64,000 bases of DNA. Origin: UBA7703 sp034926785. GTDB lineage: Bacteria > Bacillota > Clostridia > Christensenellales > CAG-138. Of this stretch, positions 51,005-60,434 are shown piece after piece; positions within the stretch are counted from its first letter, which is position 1; each line of letters begins with the position of its first letter. Position numbers and translations under genes: made by a program. The notes beneath the pieces are model-generated. The model searched no databases. It worked only from the letters and a program-made list of their open reading frames with translations, and was not told the DNA's origin. The stretch lies in the NCBI GenBank assembly GCA_034926785.1, contig JAYFQU010000037.1, forward strand, positions 1-64,000, written 5' to 3'.

Positions 51005-51450
51005 TAAAACACCTTCTTTGAATCCAATAGTATCGTATGCGGTCCGTCGTTGACCAGTCGCACCTGCATGTTTGCCTGAAATACGCCGTGCCGCACCGGA
51101 ACCAACTGCCCGATGCGGGACAGAGCCGCCTCATACAGCGGAATCGCCGTCTCCGAACGCGCTGCCTTGATGTAGCTGGGACGTCTGCCCTTCCTCGCGT
51201 CCGCGCAGAGCGTGAACTGCGAAATCAGCAGAACGCTCCCGCCGATCTCCTGAACCGAGAGGTTCGGAACCTCGTTTTCGTCGTCAAACACGCGGATTCC
51301 GGTTACCTTGTCACAAATATAGGCCATATCCGACTCAAGGTCGCCTTCCTCAATGCCCAAAAACACAACGAGACCGCGCCCGATCTCACCTACGATCTCC
51401 CCGTCTACCATGACGGAGGCCTCCGTTGTGCGCTGTATGACCGCTCTCAT
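51004..51450 (-). CDS. dtd: D-aminoacyl-tRNA deacylase
   Basis: A 148-residue enzyme that clears D-amino acids from tRNA. It begins MRAVIQRTTEASVMVDGEIVGEIG and carries SQFTLCADARKGRRPSYIKAA and the Gly-cisPro-like NDGPHTILLDS motif near the end. I start at ATG 51450; an upstream frame of 17 residues is not part of the family. Confidence 0.96.
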   Translation of the reverse strand: MRAVIQRTTEASVMVDGEIVGEIGRGLVVFLGIEEGDLESDMAYICDKVTGIRVFDDENEVPNLSVQEIGGSVLLISQFTLCADARKGRRPSYIKAARSETAIPLYEAALSRIGQLVPVRHGVFQANMQVRLVNDGPHTILLDSKKVF

Positions 51451-51467
51451 CTCTTCCCGTATCCTCT

Positions 51468-53648
51468 CTACCGGTTCATGCGATAGACATCGCTGACGCA
51501 TTTCAGCTTCTTAAGATTGCGAATAATCACATTGAGCTGTTCGGTATTGGATACCTCAAACGTCATCTCTATGATATAGCGATCATCCGGCATCGGCCTG
51601 CCGCTGATGGATTGGATGCTGATATTCAGGCTGGAGATCTGCGCCGAAATCGCAGAGAGCGTACCCGGGCGGTTGTCTCCCTCAATCTGCAGCGAAGCGT
51701 TAAACGCGCTCTTTGTATTGATCGCCCATTCAACCTCGATGATACGGTCAAGGTCAGATTGCAGATTTGCAACATTCGGGCAGTCCGCACGGTGTACGGA
51801 GACGCCGCGACCGCGCGTGATGTAGCCGATGATCTTATCGCCCGGCAGAGGATTGCAGCAGTTGCCAAAGCGAACCACCATACCGGGATCGCCCTTGACG
51901 ATGATGCCGTTGACGGGTACATGCGTCTTGGTCGCCTCATCCGCGTCCCCACGGCGGATCTTCTCCGCGATCTCCGCTGCCTTATCGTCCTTTTTCTTGA
52001 GCTCCGCAAGCTTATGCAGCACCTGGTTGGCGGACATGCCGCCAAAGCCGATCGCCGCGTAAATGTCGTCGATGCCGCTGATATTCAGGCGCGTTAAAAG
52101 CGGGTTGACAAACTCCGGTTTTACAAAATCGCTGATTACAAGGTTCTGCCGCTTTGCCGTGTCCTCCAGCATATCACGTCCGCGGGAGATATTCTCCTCG
52201 CGGTTTTCCTTTTTAAACCACTGGCGAATCTTATTGCGCGCCGCCTGCGTTTTTACGATTTTCAGCCAGTCGAGGCTCGGCCCGGTCTGACTATTGGAAG
52301 TTACGATTTCAACCACGTCGTTGGTCTTGAGTTTATAGTCCAGCCGCACGAGCGCGCCGTTAATCTTTGCGCCCTGCGTATGATGCCCGATATTGGTATG
52401 GATGCGATAGGCAAAATCCAGCGGTGTGGAACCACGCGGCAGGTCGATGATTTCCCCTTTGGGCGTGAGCACGAAAACGTACTCGCCGAGGAAATCCTTC
52501 ATGATGCTGTCTACAAATTCCTTGCTGTCCTCAGTGGTGTCCTTGGCTTCGATGACCTGGCGCAGCCAGCTGGTCTTTTTGTCCAGCAGGCTTTGGACAT
52601 TGCGCCCTTCCTTATACATCCAGTGTGCGGCGATGCCAAATTCCGCCGTCTTGTGCATCTCCTTGGTGCGGATCTGCACCTCAAACGGGATTCCGTTCGG
52701 TGCGAGCAGAGTAGTATGCAGCGAGCGGTACATGTTTGGTTTCGGCGTAGCAATATAGTCCTTAAACCGTCCCGGCAGCGGCTTCCAGCCCGCGTGGATC
52801 ACGCCCAATGCAGCGTAGCAGTCGTTTACGGAGTCCACAATGACGCGGATGGCGATCAGGTCGTAGATTTCGTTGATGCTGGAATTTTGCCGCTGCATCT
52901 TGCGATAGACGCTGTAAAGATGCTTCGGGCGTCCGCTAATGCTGGCTTCAATGCCCGCGGCGGCAAGCTCTTCGCCAATGATTCGCTTGGCGTTGTCCAG
53001 CGTTTCCTGTCGCTCCGCCTGCTTTTCGCGAAACTGGCGACTGATATCGGCATATTCCTCAGGCATGAGATACATAAACGAGAGGTCTTCCATCTCGCCT
53101 TTGATGGCGCCCATGCCGAAGCGATGCGCAAGGGGAGCGTAGACCTCCAGCGTTTCTTTTGCTTTGCGGGCGCGTTTATAAGGGTTACAGTAAGCCAGCG
53201 TGCGCATGTTATGCAGACGGTCGGCGAGCTTGATGATGACCACGCGAACATCCGCCGCGATGGCAAGAAACAGTTTTCGAAGGTTTTCGGACTGTTCCTG
53301 TTTTTTGGTGATATACGTTTGCTGTCCGCTCTTGGTCAGCTTGGTGACGCCGTCTACAAGTTTTGCGATCTCCGCGCCAAACTTATCTTCAACGCTTTCG
53401 ATGGTGACGTTATCTCCGTCCTCTACCACATCGTGCAGAACGGCCGCGGTGACGCTCGCCGCATCCATGCCCATGTCCATCACGAGTTTCGCTACTTCCA
53501 GCGGATGGATAATATACGGTTCGCCGGATTCGCGTAGTTGGGCTGCGTGGGTTTGACAGGCGAAGTCAACGGCGCGGGAAAAAAGCTCCGTCTGTTCAGG
53601 GGTGTATTTCTTGGAAAATTCCTGCACGAGCTCCTGCGCCTGCATCAT
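51468..53648 (-). CDS. relA: Bifunctional (p)ppGpp synthetase/hydrolase
   Basis: A 726-residue Rel protein. The HD hydrolase domain is intact (YIIHPLEVAKLV, HDVVED at 72-77), so it can both make and degrade (p)ppGpp. The synthetase has RPKHLYSVYRKMQ, YDLIAIRVIVD and KDYIATPKPNMYRSLHTT. TGS (VFVLTPKGEIIDLPRGSTPLDFAYRIH) and C-terminal zinc-finger and ACT domains follow. GGGAGG stands 4 nt before the first of two ATGs (53648, 53645). It heads the relA-dtd-MBL-hemZ group. Confidence 0.97.
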   Translation of the reverse strand: MMQAQELVQEFSKKYTPEQTELFSRAVDFACQTHAAQLRESGEPYIIHPLEVAKLVMDMGMDAASVTAAVLHDVVEDGDNVTIESVEDKFGAEIAKLVDGVTKLTKSGQQTYITKKQEQSENLRKLFLAIAADVRVVIIKLADRLHNMRTLAYCNPYKRARKAKETLEVYAPLAHRFGMGAIKGEMEDLSFMYLMPEEYADISRQFREKQAERQETLDNAKRIIGEELAAAGIEASISGRPKHLYSVYRKMQRQNSSINEIYDLIAIRVIVDSVNDCYAALGVIHAGWKPLPGRFKDYIATPKPNMYRSLHTTLLAPNGIPFEVQIRTKEMHKTAEFGIAAHWMYKEGRNVQSLLDKKTSWLRQVIEAKDTTEDSKEFVDSIMKDFLGEYVFVLTPKGEIIDLPRGSTPLDFAYRIHTNIGHHTQGAKINGALVRLDYKLKTNDVVEIVTSNSQTGPSLDWLKIVKTQAARNKIRQWFKKENREENISRGRDMLEDTAKRQNLVISDFVKPEFVNPLLTRLNISGIDDIYAAIGFGGMSANQVLHKLAELKKKDDKAAEIAEKIRRGDADEATKTHVPVNGIIVKGDPGMVVRFGNCCNPLPGDKIIGYITRGRGVSVHRADCPNVANLQSDLDRIIEVEWAINTKSAFNASLQIEGDNRPGTLSAISAQISSLNISIQSISGRPMPDDRYIIEMTFEVSNTEQLNVIIRNLKKLKCVSDVYRMNR

Positions 53649-53714
53649 CACGCCTCCCTTCAAAGAATTCGGGTAGATCCCGCGCAGCGTTGTTTGCACG
53701 GGGAATTAGGCTAT

Positions 53715-53744
53715 AGAATACCCTTTTGCACCGCCCGCCGTCAA
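53715..53744 (-). promoter_or_regulatory. Promoter of relA
   Basis: TTGACG (53744-53739) and TATTCT (53720-53715), 18 bp apart, 67 nt before relA. Confidence 0.65.
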
Positions 53745-53851
53745 CCATGATGACGTTTTTTTAACGAATTTCTTTCAAACGCCGAGAAATGCCTCCACCT
53801 CGGAAAGAAAGTGTTTCGCTGAACCTGCTTCGTCCGGCGGCACAAGGAGTA

Positions 53852-53878
53852 GAAAAAATCAACGGCGAACCGTTGATT
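53852..53878 (-). terminator. Terminator after apt
   Basis: AATCAACGG/CCGTTGATT stem with a 4-nt loop (53857-53878), followed on the minus strand by six T. Confidence 0.85.
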
Positions 53879-53898
53879 GTTTCGTACTGTATTGGTCC

Positions 53899-54414
53899 TT
53901 AATACTGCAATACGGACTGTACGTCATATCCCGCGAGCGGGGTACGTCCGTCAAACTCCGAGCACAGCTCGATGGCAAACCGCAAGCCGACCACTTCGCC
54001 GCCCGCTTGCTCAACAAGCTTCACGGTGGCAAGAGCGGTTCCGCCGGTCGCGAGCAAATCATCAACAATTACGACCTTCTGACCCGGTTGAATCGCGTCC
54101 TTATGGATCTCCAGCACGTCCGTGCCATATTCCAGGCCATATTCATGGCGCAGTGTTTCGCAGGGCAGCTTGCCCGGTTTCCGCGCAAGAACAAATCCTG
54201 CGTTGAGCGCATAAGCCAGCGCCGCACCGATGACAAACCCGCGCGCTTCAGGCCCCACCACAAGATCTACCTGGCGATCGCGAAGCGAGTTCGCGATGGT
54301 CTCAATCAGCGCGTGATATCCTTCTTTATCTTTGAGCAGCGTCGTTACATCGCGAAACAATACGCCTTTGATCGGGAAATCCGGAATGCTGCGAATCTTA
54401 TCCTTCAGATCCAT
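53899..54414 (-). CDS. apt: Adenine phosphoribosyltransferase
   Basis: A 171-residue type I PRTase that salvages adenine to AMP. It has IPDFPIKGVLFRDVTTLL, GPEARGFVIGAALAYAL and the PRPP loop VVIVDDLLATGGTALAT. I choose ATG 54414 (GGAGG, spacing 7). It lies 2 nt after recJ, so the two are coupled. Confidence 0.97.
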   Translation of the reverse strand: MDLKDKIRSIPDFPIKGVLFRDVTTLLKDKEGYHALIETIANSLRDRQVDLVVGPEARGFVIGAALAYALNAGFVLARKPGKLPCETLRHEYGLEYGTDVLEIHKDAIQPGQKVVIVDDLLATGGTALATVKLVEQAGGEVVGLRFAIELCSEFDGRTPLAGYDVQSVLQY

Positions 54415-54416
54415 GT

Positions 54417-56465
54417 TCACGCCTCCTTAGTTTCATTCACCAGTCGATAGAGCGAGCTCTCGTTGAGCGTACGCGACACGCAGCCACAGCGCTGCAAAAG
54501 CATTCCTGTTTCCGACTCAAATGTAAAAAACGACAGTTGAGCAAAAACGCAAAGCGCGAGCAACTCTTCCCGCTTGAGCGAACGGATAAGCGAGCAAAGG
54601 TTTGCTCCCCCTTCGCCAATGGCGGACCGCAGCGTCCTGTAGTGTTTGCGCATCGATGAGTCGTTCCATTCAGCCGGATGCCAAGCATGCTTTGAACAGT
54701 ACCACTCCGCAACGCGCTCTTTCGAACAGTCTTCATTATACAGTCTGTTCTCAAAAAAAGCATTAAAAAAAGTAACTTTTTCTTCGGAGGCATTCGCGCA
54801 GATCCAAAACAATTCAACGGACTCATTTCCGCGATATGCGTTGATGGAAGGACGCGCCAGCAGATCCCAGTCCGCCGCGGTGTTGAGCGGTTCGAGCAGT
54901 TCGCTCTTGCCAAAGGCAACCACACGCATGACCTGATCTTGCTGCACAACGCTGGCGCAGAAGTGTTTGTCGTCCTTACCAATCGTGCGAAGCGACGCGA
55001 ATCTCACATTGTTCAGGCGAAAGATCGGCTCCGGATTCCCCTCGCCATAGGGGGAAAGCTGCTTGAACCCCTGAACCATCGTCGTGGTTAAATCCGACAG
55101 GGCAATGATCTCATCATATGCAAAGGAGGGATAAAAATCCCTAGGCCGATAAGTTGCCTCAATATGCTCCTTGAACAGCCGCTTGAACGCATCGTAGTTT
55201 TCCTTTGCGATGGTAACGCCCGCCGCGCGCGCATGGCCGCCAAACCGTATAAACATATGCGAAAAGAAACTCAGGTTTTCAAACAGATCGACGCCGTCGA
55301 TGCTTCGGCCGGATCCGGTCAGCACGCCGTTTTGCTCGGCAAAAAGGATCACGGGCAGGTGCAGACGTTCGCAAAGCCGCGAGGCAACAATGCCAATGAC
55401 GCCGGGGTTCCAGCTTTCGTGCATCAGAAGAACGGCATGCCCCCCCTGCTCTTCCTCCGCCAGCTGCCGCTCCGCCTCTTCGAGAATTTCATTCTCCGTG
55501 TCACGCCGCTTTTGATTGTACTCGTTCAGTGCCGCGGCAATCCCGTCCGCACGTTCGCCGGTTTGACTAAGCAGCAAATCGACGGCCTCGCTTGCGCTCG
55601 CCATTCGTCCCGCCGCGTTGAGCCGAGGCGCAATCATGAACGAAACGGTCATCTCGTCCACGTGAGGCTGCTGAAATCCGGCCGCCTTGAGGAGCGCGGA
55701 TAACCCCGGGATCGATTGCATCCCGCGCATGCCCAGCGTGACAATCGCCCTGTTTTCTCCGGTGAGCGGCACCACGTCCGCAATGGTCGCGACCGCCGCC
55801 AGCGCAAGCTCCTCATCGGAGTAGGCGCCGCCGTTGATCGCCTGAATCAGCTTCAACGCCACGCCCGCGCCGCAAAGGTATCGATTGGGATAGGTAGCGT
55901 CCTTTCTCGAAGCGGCAACCATGGCAAAACAGTCCGGCAGTGTTTTGCCGACACTGTGATGATCGGTTACCACAACATCAATGCCAAGCGCGCCGCAGAG
56001 CGCGATCTCGTCATATGCCGAAACTCCGTTATCTACCGTGATGATGAGCTGAATTCCCCGTTCGTGCAGCAGGCGAACCGCGCTAAGAGACATACCGTAG
56101 CCTTCGCTGTGCCGCTGTGGAATATAGTAGTCCACGTCTGCGCCCATCATGCGAAGGCGCTTGACCAGCATCGCCGTCGAGCAAACGCCGTCGGCGTCAT
56201 AGTCTCCGAAAACGCAGATGCGCTCCTTCGCGTCGATCGCGCACTGTATGCGCTCCGCCGCCTTTTTCATATCCGGCAGCAGAAACGGGTCGAACAGCGC
56301 GTTTTCATCGGGATGCATAAAGCGCCGCGCATCCTCCGCCGAGGAAACGCCGCGCCGAATCATCGCCCGCGCAATCAACGCGGGACAGTCAAGCCCCTGA
56401 GCGATAGTTTCAACGAGAGCCGCATCGCAAACCGCCGGCGCCCGCTCAATCAATCGATTGTTCAT
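54417..56465 (-). CDS. recJ: Single-stranded-DNA-specific exonuclease RecJ
   Basis: A 682-residue 5'-3' exonuclease of the DHH family. It has FGDYDADGVCSTAML (88-102), DHH in VVVTDHHSVG, and DHHA1 features (RFGGHARAAGVTI). An OB domain (DLTTTMVQGFKQLSPYGEGNPEPIF onward) and a 170-residue C-terminal extension with six cysteines follow; the latter is longer than in Escherichia RecJ. The start overlaps the scfB stop as ATGA. Confidence 0.96.
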   Translation of the reverse strand: MNNRLIERAPAVCDAALVETIAQGLDCPALIARAMIRRGVSSAEDARRFMHPDENALFDPFLLPDMKKAAERIQCAIDAKERICVFGDYDADGVCSTAMLVKRLRMMGADVDYYIPQRHSEGYGMSLSAVRLLHERGIQLIITVDNGVSAYDEIALCGALGIDVVVTDHHSVGKTLPDCFAMVAASRKDATYPNRYLCGAGVALKLIQAINGGAYSDEELALAAVATIADVVPLTGENRAIVTLGMRGMQSIPGLSALLKAAGFQQPHVDEMTVSFMIAPRLNAAGRMASASEAVDLLLSQTGERADGIAAALNEYNQKRRDTENEILEEAERQLAEEEQGGHAVLLMHESWNPGVIGIVASRLCERLHLPVILFAEQNGVLTGSGRSIDGVDLFENLSFFSHMFIRFGGHARAAGVTIAKENYDAFKRLFKEHIEATYRPRDFYPSFAYDEIIALSDLTTTMVQGFKQLSPYGEGNPEPIFRLNNVRFASLRTIGKDDKHFCASVVQQDQVMRVVAFGKSELLEPLNTAADWDLLARPSINAYRGNESVELFWICANASEEKVTFFNAFFENRLYNEDCSKERVAEWYCSKHAWHPAEWNDSSMRKHYRTLRSAIGEGGANLCSLIRSLKREELLALCVFAQLSFFTFESETGMLLQRCGCVSRTLNESSLYRLVNETKEA

Positions 56466-57787
56466 CGTTCGCTCAAGTAGATGCCGATGGCACACTCGAT
56501 CCGCTTCTTCATCAACTGGCAGCTGATCTCATGCGGGTGGTCCAGCGCGCCGCCGTAAAGCACGGCATTCGCCATACAACCGCCGCTGCAGTAATATTTC
56601 GCCCAGCAGTTCTTGCAGGTTTCCTTGGTGCAGACGTTGCATTGAAGAAAACCTTCCTGCAGATCGGTTCTTAACGCCGGTTGATCGAGCGAACCAAGCT
56701 TCCATGCCGCCATCCCAACAAACTGATGGCAGGGATAGAGATCGCCGTCCGGCGTAACCGCGACATACTCCGTTCCCGCGCCGCAGCCGTTGATGCGCTT
56801 TCGCAGGCACGGGCCGCCATCGGGATCAAACATAAAGTGGAAGAAATTAAACCACGTGTCGGATCCCTTTCTGGCCTCGATATAATAGTTTGCCAGCGCA
56901 TCATATTCTGCGAAGACGCGCTCAATGTGCTCCGGCAGGAGACTATAGGGGCTATCGTCCGGCAACACTGCGGGCTCAATCGAAATCTGGTCAAAGCCGT
57001 AGCCGACGAGGGCCTTCACATCCTCCAGAAAATCCAGATTTTCTCGTGTGAAGGTGCCGCGAATATAATATTCTTTCTCGCCGCGTCCGGCGACGAGCTG
57101 TTTCGCGTGGTTGAGAATGACGTCGAACGAACCCTTTCCGTTGACCGTCGGGCGCAGCGCATCGTGTATCTCTTTTCGCCCATCCAGGCTGATGACGACA
57201 TTATGCATCTCGCGGTTGATGAACGCGATCTTCTCGTCGTCAAGCGCGACGCAGTTGGTGGTAATCGTAAAATGGATGATCTTATTATATTTTTTCTCCA
57301 GCTCGCGCCCATAGGCGACCAGCTGTTTGCAGACCGTCCAGTTCATCAGCGGTTCGCCGCCGAAGAGGTCAACCTCCAGATGCTGTCTCGTTCCGCTATG
57401 TTCCATCAAAAAATCCAGCGCACGCTTGCCGGTTTCCAGCGGCATGAGCATGCGCTCGCCATGAAAATCTCCCGTAGCGGCAAAACAATAGCGGCAGCGC
57501 AGGTTACAGTCATGCGCAACATGCAAACACATGGATTTTATCGCGCTGCCGCCGAGAATCTCCGGAGCAGTCGGCGTCTGCGTCTCAAACGCGCCGCCGG
57601 ACTTCAGTTCCTCCAGATCGGCCAGCACCTCGCGCACGGTCTCCGCCTCTACGCCCACGGCATAGGGGTCCCTCCCCTGCTCCATCGCCCGCACAACCGC
57701 GAAGGCCGCGTCGTCCAATGTATGGATGGCGCCGCTCTCTACGTCCAGCAAAATATTTTTCGTTTGAAATTGAAATGTATGAATCAA
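56462..57787 (-). CDS. scfB: Radical SAM thioether-forming SCIFF peptide maturase
   Basis: A 441-residue radical SAM/SPASM protein. The AdoMet cluster motif is Cys94-x3-Cys98-x2-Cys101 (CNLRCRYCF). A C-terminal SPASM-type cysteine set (GPCLRKRINGCG, LYPCHQF, CNVCTKETCKNC, YYCSGGC) binds two more [4Fe-4S] clusters. The N-terminal 80 residues form a peptide-binding (RRE-like) winged helix. Homologues join a Cys sulfur to a Thr of the SCIFF peptide. The adjacent peptide gene confirms the assignment. Confidence 0.95.
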   Translation of the reverse strand: MIHTFQFQTKNILLDVESGAIHTLDDAAFAVVRAMEQGRDPYAVGVEAETVREVLADLEELKSGGAFETQTPTAPEILGGSAIKSMCLHVAHDCNLRCRYCFAATGDFHGERMLMPLETGKRALDFLMEHSGTRQHLEVDLFGGEPLMNWTVCKQLVAYGRELEKKYNKIIHFTITTNCVALDDEKIAFINREMHNVVISLDGRKEIHDALRPTVNGKGSFDVILNHAKQLVAGRGEKEYYIRGTFTRENLDFLEDVKALVGYGFDQISIEPAVLPDDSPYSLLPEHIERVFAEYDALANYYIEARKGSDTWFNFFHFMFDPDGGPCLRKRINGCGAGTEYVAVTPDGDLYPCHQFVGMAAWKLGSLDQPALRTDLQEGFLQCNVCTKETCKNCWAKYYCSGGCMANAVLYGGALDHPHEISCQLMKKRIECAIGIYLSER

Positions 57788-57842
57788 TTGGTTCTCCTAA
57801 TGGTCAATCGAAACGCTATGGCCCGTCTCCCAATCAACAGAC

Positions 57843-57870
57843 AAAGAAAGGCCGAAATTGGCCTTTCTTT
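57843..57870 (-). terminator. Hairpin between scfA and scfB (attenuator)
   Basis: A perfect 11-bp stem (57843-57853 with 57860-57870) and 6-nt loop; the 3' arm ends in TTTCTTTG on the minus strand. It would let scfA mRNA exceed scfB mRNA. Confidence 0.7.
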
Positions 57871-57900
57871 GCGGATCGGCTGTTTCAATAGCCTAAAATA

Positions 57901-58044
57901 TTACTTTTCTTCCTTCGCGCACTTCTGATTGGCAACCGTGCAGGACGTTTTGCACGCCGACTGGCAGCTCGCCTGGCACTCTCCGCACGCGGTGTTTTTG
58001 CCCGCTTTGATGCAGGGCTTCTGAATGGTCTGCATATGCTTCAT
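57901..58044 (-). CDS. scfA: SCIFF ribosomal peptide precursor
   Basis: A 47-residue peptide. It carries the SCIFF core: CGECQASC, QSACKTSCTVANQKC. Cysteines are at 11, 20, 23, 27, 31, 35 and 42. The core six are the hallmark of the family; Cys11 is extra. In characterised homologues a Cys bonds to a Thr five residues on, which here would be Cys31 to Thr36. GGAGG stands 9 nt before ATG 58044 and a consensus promoter lies upstream. The function of the mature peptide is unknown. Confidence 0.95.
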   Translation of the reverse strand: MKHMQTIQKPCIKAGKNTACGECQASCQSACKTSCTVANQKCAKEEK

Positions 58045-58079
58045 GGCTGAAATCCTCCGAAACGTATATCTCTTTGGCG

Positions 58080-58108
58080 ATTATACACGATTATCGCTTA
58101 GAGCGCAA
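58080..58108 (-). promoter_or_regulatory. Promoter of scfA
   Basis: TTGCGC (58108-58103) and TATAAT (58085-58080) with 17 bp between. The -35 lies within the last codons of ackA. Confidence 0.75.
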
Positions 58109-59309
58109 GCGCGGCGGTATCCCGCGCGATGGTCATCTCTTCATCCGTGGGGATGACGTATACATGCACCTTGCTTGTCGGTTTGGTGATCTCCAGGTCG
58201 GTCGCGCGCGGGCAGGACAGGTTATATTCCCAATCCATATCCACGCCGAGATACTCGAGCCCCTGCAGAATCATCTCGCGGATGGAACCGTCGTTTTCCG
58301 CGACACCGGCCGTCATGACGATAGCATCCACGCCGCCGAGCGTCGCGGCATATGCGCCGATGAACTGGCGAACCTTGTAGCAGAACATCTTTCGCGCAAG
58401 CGCCGCCCGTTCGTTGCCCTGGTTCGCGGCGGCGGCGAGATCGCGGAAATCGCTGCTCACGCCGGAGATCCCCAGCATGCCGCTCTTCTTGTTCATGTAA
58501 GAGTCGATCTCCTGCATGTTCATGCCGGTTCTGCCCATCAGATACGGGATGATTGCCGGATCGATGCTGCCGCAGCGGGTCCCCATCGGCACGCCTTCCA
58601 GTGGCGTGAGGCCCATGGAGGTATCCACACATTTTCCGCCCTTAACGGCGGAAAGGCTGGAGCCATTGCCCAGATGGCAGGTGATCACGCGGGTATCTTC
58701 CTTCTTCATGCCGAGTTTGACAAGCTTTTTGACGGCTTGTCCGGAGACATAGCGGTGCGATGTGCCGTGGAATCCATAGCGGCGCACCTTATATTCGGTA
58801 TACGCCTCATAAGGGAGCGCGTACATATAAGCTTCTTTCGGCATCGTCTGGCCCCAGGCGGTGTCAAACACGGCAACCATCGGCACGCCGGGCATCGCCG
58901 CCATGCAGCCGCGGATCCCCATGAGGTTCGCGGGGTTATGCAGCGGCCCAAGCGGGATGCACTCTTCAATTGCTTCTAGAACCTGATCGTCGATCAAAAC
59001 CGGCTCGGAATACTTTTCTCCGCCATGCAGAACGCGATGGCCGACCGCCTTGATGGAGCTCATGTCCGCGATGACGCCGATCTTCGGATCGGCCAGCACC
59101 TGCAGGACGAGCTTGATCGCGTCCTCGTGCGTCTTCATCGGGCTTTCTTTTTCAAAGCATTCGCCTTTTGCGGGTTTGTAGCTCAGAACCGACTTCGCAA
59201 TGCCGATGCGCTCGCAGATGCCCTTGGCGATCACCTGTTCTTCGTCAATGTCGATGAGCTGATATTTCAGAGAAGAGCTTCCTGCGTTGATCACTAGAAT
59301 GTACGTCAT
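58098..59309 (-). CDS. ackA: Acetate kinase
   Basis: A 403-residue kinase of the ASKHA fold that makes ATP and acetate from acetyl phosphate. It has LVINAGSSSLKYQLID, GHRVLHGGEKYSEP, FDTAWGQTMP, RYGFHGTSHRYVSG and HLGNGSSLSAV. AAGGAGA lies 10 nt before ATG. It is 15 nt after pta, which makes its substrate. Confidence 0.98.
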   Translation of the reverse strand: MTYILVINAGSSSLKYQLIDIDEEQVIAKGICERIGIAKSVLSYKPAKGECFEKESPMKTHEDAIKLVLQVLADPKIGVIADMSSIKAVGHRVLHGGEKYSEPVLIDDQVLEAIEECIPLGPLHNPANLMGIRGCMAAMPGVPMVAVFDTAWGQTMPKEAYMYALPYEAYTEYKVRRYGFHGTSHRYVSGQAVKKLVKLGMKKEDTRVITCHLGNGSSLSAVKGGKCVDTSMGLTPLEGVPMGTRCGSIDPAIIPYLMGRTGMNMQEIDSYMNKKSGMLGISGVSSDFRDLAAAANQGNERAALARKMFCYKVRQFIGAYAATLGGVDAIVMTAGVAENDGSIREMILQGLEYLGVDMDWEYNLSCPRATDLEITKPTSKVHVYVIPTDEEMTIARDTAALAL

Positions 59310-59324
59310 TGTATCCGGTTCTCC

Positions 59325-60323
59325 TTATAAATTCTGCGCCTGAACGGCGGTAATTGCGACAACGGAAACGATATCCTCCACGCTGCAACCGCGGGAGAGG
59401 TCGTTGATCGGGTACTTGAACCCCTGGCAAATCGGGCCGATTGCTTCCGCACCGGCCAGGCGCTGCACCAGCTTGTAGCCAATGTTACCCGCCTGCAGAT
59501 CCGGGAAGATGAGCACGTTTGCCTTGCCCGCAACAGGACTGCCCGGGCACTTGAGCTGGCCGACTTTCGCAACAAGCGCGGCGTCCGCCTGCAGTTCGCC
59601 GTCGAGACTCAGCTCCGGTGCGAGTTCATGCGCAATGCGCGTGGCCTCGACCACTTTATCAACAAGCTCGTGCTTTGCACTGCCCTTGGTGGAAAACGAA
59701 AGCATCGCAACGCGCGGATCCATTCCGCAGAGGCACTTTGCCGTCTGCGCGGAGGAGATCGCGATGGCCGCGAGCTGATCCGCCGTCGGGTTCGGGTTGA
59801 CCGCGCAATCGCCAAACACCATCAAACCATCGTCGCCATACGCTTTATTCGGGATCTCCATGATGAAGCAGCTGGATACGACAGAAATCCCCTTCGCCAT
59901 CTTGATGATCTGAAGGCCCGGGCGCAGCGTATCGCCGGTGGTGCTGATTGCGCCGGCAACCATTCCGTCCCCGCGACCCTTGAGAATCATCATCGCTGCG
60001 TAGAATTTAGTGTCCTTCATCATCTTGACCGCGCCTTCAGGTGTCATGCCCTTTTCCTTGCGCATCTCATAATACGCGTCGACATAGGATGCAAAATCAA
60101 CATCCTTCTCCGGGTCAACAAGAGAAACGCCGTCGAGCGATACATTGAATTTCTGAGCTGTTGCCAGAATTTCGTCCGTGTGCCCGAGCAGCGTTACTTC
60201 GGCAATACCTTCCGCTTGAATAAGGGCCACCGCTTGTACGGTGCGTTCTTCCGTGCCTTCCGGCAGGAGAATCCTCTTCTTTTGCATTTTTGCCTTGAGC
60301 TTGATCGTATCCATCAAAGCCAT
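59325..60323 (-). CDS. pta: Phosphate acetyltransferase
   Basis: A 332-residue enzyme of the short Pta type without N-terminal DRTGG domain. It has KRILLPEGTEERTVQA, GAISTTGDTLRPGLQII, VFGDCAVNPNPTADQLAAIAISSA and LIFPDLQAGNIGYKLVQRLAGA. It converts acetyl-CoA and phosphate to acetyl phosphate. The start at 60323 lies 12 nt past GGAGG; ATG three codons later is possible. Together with ackA it is the main ATP-yielding acetate pathway. Confidence 0.97.
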   Translation of the reverse strand: MALMDTIKLKAKMQKKRILLPEGTEERTVQAVALIQAEGIAEVTLLGHTDEILATAQKFNVSLDGVSLVDPEKDVDFASYVDAYYEMRKEKGMTPEGAVKMMKDTKFYAAMMILKGRGDGMVAGAISTTGDTLRPGLQIIKMAKGISVVSSCFIMEIPNKAYGDDGLMVFGDCAVNPNPTADQLAAIAISSAQTAKCLCGMDPRVAMLSFSTKGSAKHELVDKVVEATRIAHELAPELSLDGELQADAALVAKVGQLKCPGSPVAGKANVLIFPDLQAGNIGYKLVQRLAGAEAIGPICQGFKYPINDLSRGCSVEDIVSVVAITAVQAQNL

Positions 60324-60434
60324 CCGATTTTTGCGCCTCCGTTTGAACAATAAATTTGCATGCTTACAAGCGAAAAAACGAACATATTATGTTCGATTCT
60401 ACCATAAATCTTACATTTTGTTCCCAACCGCTAG

